A stretch of DNA of 64,000 nt from Hyaloperonospora brassicae. Lineage: Eukaryota > Oomycota > Peronosporomycetes > Peronosporales > Peronosporaceae. The translations under genes and the position numbers were made by a program. Shown one piece after another: positions 58,475 to 64,000 of the stretch. Position 1 is the stretch's first letter, and every line of letters starts with the position of its first letter. The stretch covers positions 124,001 through 188,000 of the forward strand of contig CANTFL010000608.1 in assembly GCA_947650285.1 (NCBI GenBank), given 5' to 3'. The notes under the pieces are model-generated. The model was not told where the DNA came from, searched no databases, and worked only from the letters and a program-made list of their open reading frames with translations.

Positions 58475-59918
58475 CAAAAGGTGAAAGTCAGTCAGCCTAC
58501 GATCTCATGCCTTTTCAAGAGAAACCGACAATCTTGGCGAAAGCCGACTACAGCAAATTTGACGCAAAAAGTCAAAGGAATATTAAGTATCCTCAGATAG
58601 AATCTGCTCTCGTATAGCGGTTCCTTAGCCATCAGGATCGCGTCAACGTTAGCGGGGATCTTATCAAAGAAAAAGCAGTCCTTTTTCTTGACCACCTCTA
58701 CCCTGAGCATGGTGTGTTCAAGTTCTCGAATGGCTGGCTAAATTCATTTATATACCGGCATGGAATCAAGTCCTTTCGCCGTTTTGGAAAGAGTAATCCT
58801 GCTCACATGACACTCATCGAAAAATCACTTTCCTGACATTCGGGAGACGCTGGACAAGTACGAGTGGAAAGATATCTACAACATGGATAAAACTGGCCTA
58901 TTTTACCGGGTGCAGGTTCATTTTAACAAGTGGTCTTGTTTGCAACATTTTGTGACACTTTGTGCTTACGTTAACATTTTCACAGGCAGATAATTCGCTG
59001 GCAACCAAGCAGCTGGAAGGCCGCAAACTATACAAAGAGCGTATCACCTTGGCAGTGTGCTGCAATAGAAATTGGAAGTGACAGGCTGCCGCTCTTCGCC
59101 ATGGGAAAGTCGAAAAGTCCGCGTTGTTTCAAAAACATCAACCTTGACATCATTGGCTTTTAGTACCGAAACAACAGTAAAGCATGGATGACACAAGCCA
59201 TCTTCAACGAGTCACTGAAATCATTTGATGCTCGCATGGCCGGACGCCAAATTCTTCTGATCATGGATAACTGCAGTGCGCATATACCGCTTGCTCAACT
59301 TCCTACAGTTATCCGGTTGCGCAATACCACGTTTTTTAACTTCCACCAAATACGGCTTTGAAACTTCAGCCGTGCGACGCAGGCTTAATCAGGAATTTGA
59401 AGGCCTATTATCGCAAGCGCTTCAATCACTTGCTCCTTCAGCACCTCGAGCAAAATGTATAAGATCTGGAGAGGATTGATGTTCTTCAGGCCATATGGAT
59501 GGCGGTTGCAGCTTGGAACTCAGATGTCAAGGCCAAAACAATTTCGAAGTGCTTCCTTCATTGCAAGATTCGCTCGGTTACTTTGAGAACTCCTGAACTT
59601 ACTGCACAGCAGCTGGTCGACAATGAGGTTATCGAAGATCTTCAATTGCAAATCCTTCAGTTGCGGTACCAAAACTTAATGGACATCAGTGTCCTTCTTA
59701 ACTACCCTGCTGAGGAGGAGGTCGCCTACACACCAGATGAAGATGATATCATTGCTGAGCACCTTCGATCTGATCAAGTGGAGGAACAGGAAGATGACAC
59801 GGAAGAGCTTTCTCCTGTCATGTCATCCCAGGCACTCGATGCCACGCAGACGCTTGAATACTTTTGGTTGCAGCAGCCAGACCTGAACCAGGACTTCCTT
59901 ATACGCCTTCAGCAATGA
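58475..59918 (+). pseudogene. pogo transposase pseudogene, main part
   Basis: Second helix-turn-helix and DDE_1 domain. KEKAVLFLDHLYPEHGVF and NGWLNSFIYRHGIKSFRRFG lie near 58660-58790. DIYNMDKTGLFYRVQ gives the first Asp and LLIMDNCSAH the second (near 59265). ALKLQPCDAGLIRNLKAYYR (near 59350-59410) gives the third, and the C-terminal acidic region ends at 59918. A 70-bp intron (58916-58985, GTTCAT...TTTTCACAG) splits VQ|AD exactly in phase. Frameshifts near 58560 and 59080-59280, and stops, disable it. The related relic at 2570-4075 is older. Confidence 0.85.
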
Positions 59919-60309
59919 AGGACAAAATTGGGAAGATCAGGACTAATTGACTGGTGCAGAAGCCCATTTTTAGAATTCTTTCCTAAGGCCCATTAACTGC
60001 TTTGCACTCAATTTCAAAGTCCTCAATATAGTGAGTATCACTTTGAAAACATTTTGGGACCAGCCTTTGGCTATCAAGTATCACTTTAAAGAGGTTTATT
60101 ACATATAATATGGGTCCCAAGTCGGGACCAGAAAAGAATAGTAACTTAGGCGGGTAATTACATTATGCGGTATTACTTTAGACAGGTTCTACTGAAGTAG
60201 CCTGAAGGCGCAACTCAATCACCAGCGTACCAAAGTAATGTATTTTAGCTTTGGAACACGTCACAATTGGAGCGATCAAAAAGCGTGAATGAATGTGTGG
60301 GTGGTGATT

Positions 60310-60334
60310 GGGTGGGTGGGTGGGTGGGTGGTGG
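60310..60334 (+). promoter_or_regulatory. G-quadruplex-type G3T repeat upstream of the mannosidase gene
   Basis: Five GGG runs separated by single T (60310-60328), then GGTGG, within a GGGT microsatellite about 190 bp upstream of the mannosidase ATG on the coding strand. Single-nucleotide loops are the most favourable for a parallel quadruplex. It may influence promoter activity or be a neutral microsatellite. No other promoter motif between 60195 and 60519 could be assigned with confidence. Confidence 0.5.
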
Positions 60335-60519
60335 TCGTAACTCAAGTTGCGCAATCAAAGCCACTCCGCCAAAAATCAGGCCGACTCAGGATCGAGGGAT
60401 CCATCGGAAGCCCTAAATGAGATACGACACTCTCGTAATTCACACACTCCCTGACGCGCTCTCTCTTCACTACACCTTTTGGTTGTGCACCGAAGAGATC
60501 CGCTCGCTCTCGTCCCAAC

Positions 60520-63500
60520 ATGCGCGTGCTGGGACCTCTCGCAGTATGGACGACGACGTTAGCGGCAGCAGCTGCTGCGACGTCACTCACTGACGCTGGC
60601 AGCCGCTGCGACCCGAGCAAGTGGACGCCGCCCCACGACGGCGCGTACAACACCACGAGCCGCGTGGACCCGACGAAGCTCAACGTGCACCTCATCGCGC
60701 ACTCGCACGACGATCCGGGCTGGACACGCAACGTGGACCAGTACTACGTCGAGAAGGTGCAGTACATACTGGACACGGCCGTCGAGGAGCTCGTGCGCGA
60801 TCCGGCGCGCCAGTTTATGTTCGTGGAGCAGTCGTTCTTCCAGCGCTGGTGGCACGAACAGAGCGCTCAAGTGCGCCGCGTCGTCAAGCGGCTCGTGAAA
60901 GAAGGCCGACTGGACCTCAGTGTCAACGGAGGCTGGTGCATGCACGACGAGGCCACGACGCACTACATTGCCATGGTGGACCAGACGTCGTACGGCCACC
61001 AGCTGCTCATGGACGAGTTTGGCATTAGTCCACGCATTGGGTGGCAGATCGACCCGTTCGGCCACTCGGCCACGCAGGGCTCGCTGCTGTCGCACGGCGT
61101 GGGCTTTGACGCACTCTACTTCGCTCGCATTGATTATGAAGACTATGGCAGACGCAAGCAGGACAAGGAGCTCGAGTTCATTTGGCGTCCGAGCAAGTCA
61201 CGGGGAAAGGCGTCACAGGTGTTTACTGGAGAGATCGTGGACCACTACTGCTCACCTAGAAAGTTTGATTACGGCAACATAACCAACGAGGTTCAAGACG
61301 ATGCTGCGCTCCACGACTACGACGTGTGTGACGAAGTCGAGCAGTTTGTCAACAATGCAAAGATGCGCGGTGATGCGTCAAGGGGCAACCACGTCTTTGT
61401 GCCTATGGGCTGTGACTTCCAGTACGACAACTCGCGCCGTTGGTTCAAGAACATGGACAAAATCATCCACTATGTCAACCAAGATGGGCGCGTGAACGTG
61501 CTGTACTCGAACTTGTCCTACTACACGGATGTCAAGCGCGCCGAAGGGCTAACGTGGAGCGTCAAGACCGATGACTTTTTTCCCTACGGCTCGGGTCGAC
61601 ATGACTACTGGACGGGCTTCTTTACCAGTCGTCCGTCGCTAAAGCGTTTCGCGCGCGTGGCAAACATATTGTTGCAGCAGATCCGACAGCTGAATGCAGT
61701 CTACCAGAGCCACCACTCGAGTACACTGGTCGCACTGCAGCGCGCCGTGGGTCTTGTGCAACATCACGACGGTATCACTGGAACGGAGAAGAAAGCCGTC
61801 GCGAGCGACTACGCGCTGCGGCTGAATGACGGTATCATCCAGACCGAAAAAGAGATGAACGAAGTGCTGTTCGTGATTGGTGAGAAAGAGTCGTACCACT
61901 TGTGCTTGCTGGCCAACACGAGTGTGTGCGATGTGTCTACGCAGAACACTGAGTTCGAGGTATTGGTCCATAACGCGTTGGCGCGCAAGGCTGTCCAGAC
62001 AGTGTCGATTCCGATCACGCACAAGTCGGCGGAAGTAGCGGTGCTGTCGGGCGACACGAATGTCCGAATGCAGAGTGTGTTCGTAGCTCTGCCGGTGCAT
62101 CCTGAGACACATGTCGCGCCGTACTCGCTCGTGTTCAGCGCCGAACTGAACCCTCTAAGCACAACTCGGTTTTTGGTGAAGCAGAAAGGTGTAGACAACG
62201 ACAGTGTCGAAGACGACAACGTTGTGAAGCACCATGTGAAGCACGAACACGTTGGAGCGGGCGACAGTGCTGACAGTCTTGCTACGAGCGAGAACGTGGT
62301 TGTGCTAGAGAACGACTTGATGCGAGCTGAGATCAGCAAAACAACCGGTTATCTCACGAAGCTGGCCAACAAGAAGAAAAACATACAGATCCCGCTATCG
62401 CTGGAGGTTGCGTACTATCAAGCCTTCCAGGACGACGGTCCGAAATCTGGCGCGTACGTATTCCGTCCGGACTCGAACAAGACACACTCGGTGACGGACA
62501 TGAGTCGAGCAACGACGGACAAGCTGTCCGACGTGGCAATGGTGGAGCTGCAAACGACGAGAAGCCTTCCTGTCGATGGTGACGTCGTCAGCGTACCGCG
62601 GGTCGCGTTCAAGATCGGCAGCTGGGTCACGCTCGAGTACCGCATGAACGACGATGACGAGTTTCTGGAGATTGAGTGGACGGTGGGGCCGGTGCCGATC
62701 GACGACAAGAAGGGCAAGGAGGTGATCGTGCGTTTCGACACCAGCAACAGCATCGCGTCGGACAGCACACTGTATACGGACTCGAACGGCCTCGAGTTCA
62801 TGAAGCGCGTGCGTAACCATCGAGACACGTGGAACCTGAGTCTGCACGACGACCAGGAGGCAGTGGCGGCCAACTACTTTCCCATGACTACAGGCGCATA
62901 CATCAAGGATGATAAGCGCCAATTGAATGTGGTGACAGACCGCGCGCAAGGGGTGGCGAGTCTGGTGGATGGACAGGTCGAAGCGATGGTTCACCGTCGC
63001 CTGCTTGCAGACGACAATAAGGGTGTACATGAAAACCTGAACGAGACGGAGTCGGTGTATGACGAGACCACCAAGACGTACGTAACGAAGGGAATGGTGG
63101 TCCGTGGCAACTTCTTTATCAACGTGGACTCAGCCGACGACGGTATGCGCAGCATCCGCTCGAAGATGGAGTCGCAGTTTTTCCGTCCGCTGACGGCGTA
63201 TCGTAAGCCCGTTTCGTCCGAAGTGGAGGCGAAGGTGCCGTGGTTGACAGTGGGCGAGTTCCCTTCGAACGTAGGTTTGACAACGCTACAAGAGCAGTCG
63301 AAGGAATGTGTGATGGTGCGTCTGTCGCACTTGTACGCGGTGGACGAGCACTCGAGTCAATCGAAGCCTGCGACGGTGGACTTCTCCGCGCTGTTCTCGG
63401 TGAAGAACTCGGTGGTGTCGGAAGTGACAGAGCTGGTTCTGACTGGCACGAAGGAGCTGTCGCGAGAGGACAAAGAGCTTGACACGCTGGAGTGGAAGAC

Positions 63501-63711
63501 AACGGACGAAGCTCACGGCTGGTCGCCTCGTTCGCTGCCTGTAAAGGGCACGTCAGTGACGTTGCAGGCGATGGAAGTGCGTGCTTTCCGCGTGTGTTTC
63601 GCGAAGGGTGCAAGCATGGGTTGGACGGATGCTGTTGATGTTCGGAGTCCACAAGATGACTCGTTCGGTGCTGCACTGCAGGAGTTGGCTGAGATCGTTG
63701 CCGTGGAGTAG
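60520..63711 (+). CDS. Alpha-mannosidase, glycoside hydrolase family 38 (lysosomal type)
   Basis: 1063 residues, single exon, GC-rich unlike its surroundings. GH38 enzymes hydrolyse alpha-linked mannose from N-glycans in the lysosome/vacuole or secretory pathway. Residues 1-22 form a hydrophobic Ala-rich signal peptide. The catalytic domain begins near 53 with LNVHLIAHSHDDPGW (His61, His63, Asp64/65; zinc site). GGWCMHDEA follows, then WQIDPFGHSATQG with nucleophile Asp178, and QHHDGITGTEK (residues 414-424) with the remaining zinc-ligand His. The middle helical domain and the C-terminal beta-rich GH38 domain (EFLEIEWTVGPVP, FDTSNSIASDS, YFPMTTGAYI) are complete, and length fits the roughly 1000-residue family. 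Several NxS/T sites occur. Golgi mannosidase II is the alternative, but a transmembrane anchor is missing. Stop TAG at 63709-63711. Confidence 0.95.
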   Translation: MRVLGPLAVWTTTLAAAAAATSLTDAGSRCDPSKWTPPHDGAYNTTSRVDPTKLNVHLIAHSHDDPGWTRNVDQYYVEKVQYILDTAVEELVRDPARQFMFVEQSFFQRWWHEQSAQVRRVVKRLVKEGRLDLSVNGGWCMHDEATTHYIAMVDQTSYGHQLLMDEFGISPRIGWQIDPFGHSATQGSLLSHGVGFDALYFARIDYEDYGRRKQDKELEFIWRPSKSRGKASQVFTGEIVDHYCSPRKFDYGNITNEVQDDAALHDYDVCDEVEQFVNNAKMRGDASRGNHVFVPMGCDFQYDNSRRWFKNMDKIIHYVNQDGRVNVLYSNLSYYTDVKRAEGLTWSVKTDDFFPYGSGRHDYWTGFFTSRPSLKRFARVANILLQQIRQLNAVYQSHHSSTLVALQRAVGLVQHHDGITGTEKKAVASDYALRLNDGIIQTEKEMNEVLFVIGEKESYHLCLLANTSVCDVSTQNTEFEVLVHNALARKAVQTVSIPITHKSAEVAVLSGDTNVRMQSVFVALPVHPETHVAPYSLVFSAELNPLSTTRFLVKQKGVDNDSVEDDNVVKHHVKHEHVGAGDSADSLATSENVVVLENDLMRAEISKTTGYLTKLANKKKNIQIPLSLEVAYYQAFQDDGPKSGAYVFRPDSNKTHSVTDMSRATTDKLSDVAMVELQTTRSLPVDGDVVSVPRVAFKIGSWVTLEYRMNDDDEFLEIEWTVGPVPIDDKKGKEVIVRFDTSNSIASDSTLYTDSNGLEFMKRVRNHRDTWNLSLHDDQEAVAANYFPMTTGAYIKDDKRQLNVVTDRAQGVASLVDGQVEAMVHRRLLADDNKGVHENLNETESVYDETTKTYVTKGMVVRGNFFINVDSADDGMRSIRSKMESQFFRPLTAYRKPVSSEVEAKVPWLTVGEFPSNVGLTTLQEQSKECVMVRLSHLYAVDEHSSQSKPATVDFSALFSVKNSVVSEVTELVLTGTKELSREDKELDTLEWKTTDEAHGWSPRSLPVKGTSVTLQAMEVRAFRVCFAKGASMGWTDAVDVRSPQDDSFGAALQELAEIVAVE

Positions 63712-64000
63712 GTACGAGGGAGCAGATTGAGAACTCATCAGCTCAGTGCGATGCTGCACGGCACGGCGGGGATGTAGCTATGGAGTAAGTGCCGCAGTTA
63801 CGAACGCAGATTGTACGGGCAGAGCAAGACAAAACATGACGTTGTACGTGGCGGAGTCTGTTTGTTACATATATGGGTCTAGTTGTTTGATATGCTACTC
63901 ACGTGACGTCAATGACAACAATCACAATGATGGTAACGACGCACGCATAGGCAAAACCGATGGCAACGAAGCGACTGACAATCTGCCATTTTGTGTCACG
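63712..64000. other. Mannosidase downstream region, no gene seen
   Basis: Short 3' flank with no ORF worth calling and no clear polyadenylation or terminator motif. Confidence 0.5.

Larger units (their letters stand above)
50134..60194 (+). mobile_element. pogo/Tigger-type DNA transposon, split by a gypsy insertion
   Basis: Terminal inverted repeats of 22 bp are perfect: CAGTAGAACCTGTCTAAAGT... at 50134-50155 and its reverse complement at 60173-60194. A TA precedes the left end as expected for a Tc1/mariner target; the right side reads AA, so one copy of the target duplication has mutated. Without the 7983-bp gypsy element and one CAAAA copy, the pogo element is about 2.07 kb. Its transposase gene is interrupted by the insertion and by point damage. 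Confidence 0.9.

Noticed and set aside
60342..63759. Long antisense ORFs opposite the mannosidase gene (up to 211 codons)
   Set aside because: Explained by GC-rich codon bias of the sense gene. They have no organised domain layout, unlike the antisense ORF in the gypsy element.

Overview
The window looks like a repeat-filled stretch of an oomycete nuclear genome, most likely Peronosporales (Phytophthora or a downy mildew). I infer this from the Ty3/gypsy families present, one of which carries a second RNase H domain, from a phase-preserving 70-bp intron in a pogo-type transposase, and from an intronless GC-rich GH38 alpha-mannosidase at the right edge. Only one host gene is convincing, the mannosidase at 60520-63711. 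Almost everything else I can name is transposable-element sequence of different ages.

Layout. 1-2215: 3' part of a dead hAT transposon. 2570-4075 (-): dead pogo/Tigger transposase, followed by a tRNA-derived SINE-like unit. 4.7-12.7 kb: AT-rich, no recognisable gene. 12.8-25.4 kb: a decayed coiled-coil ORF interrupted by a 9.6-kb gypsy element with 1.27-kb GATC-saturated LTRs. These LTRs are about 99.6% identical although the interior is dead and lacks the integrase core. 25.6-36.5 kb: two more dead elements of the same gypsy group in opposite orientations, sharing a 1.44-kb inverted repeat (9 differences, 99.4%). A solo LTR with a perfect 5-bp target duplication lies between them. 39.5-47.5 kb: a chimeric gypsy element, old and rotten to about 42985 and nearly identical to the young element beyond it. 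47.5-48.6 kb: remnant and LTR of another GATC-type element. 50.1-60.2 kb: a pogo element with intact terminal inverted repeats, split by an intact, very young gypsy element (50492-58474). The gypsy element has identical 391-bp LTRs, a CAAAA duplication, Gag, Pol and a 534-residue antisense ORF.

The intact gypsy element is the most unusual object here. Its LTRs, gag, pol and antisense ORF are tiled almost end to end with short near-perfect inverted repeats (stems of 6-13 bp, loops of 0-13 nt, about one per 40 nt where I counted). These are retained in the young part of the second copy and mostly lost in its old part. One LTR hairpin shows a compensatory base-pair change between copies. Gag and Pol appear to be linked by a -1 frameshift signal. 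The antisense ORF overlaps the chromodomain end of pol by 629 bp. I know of no description of such hairpin tiling. All counts and alignments here were made by eye.
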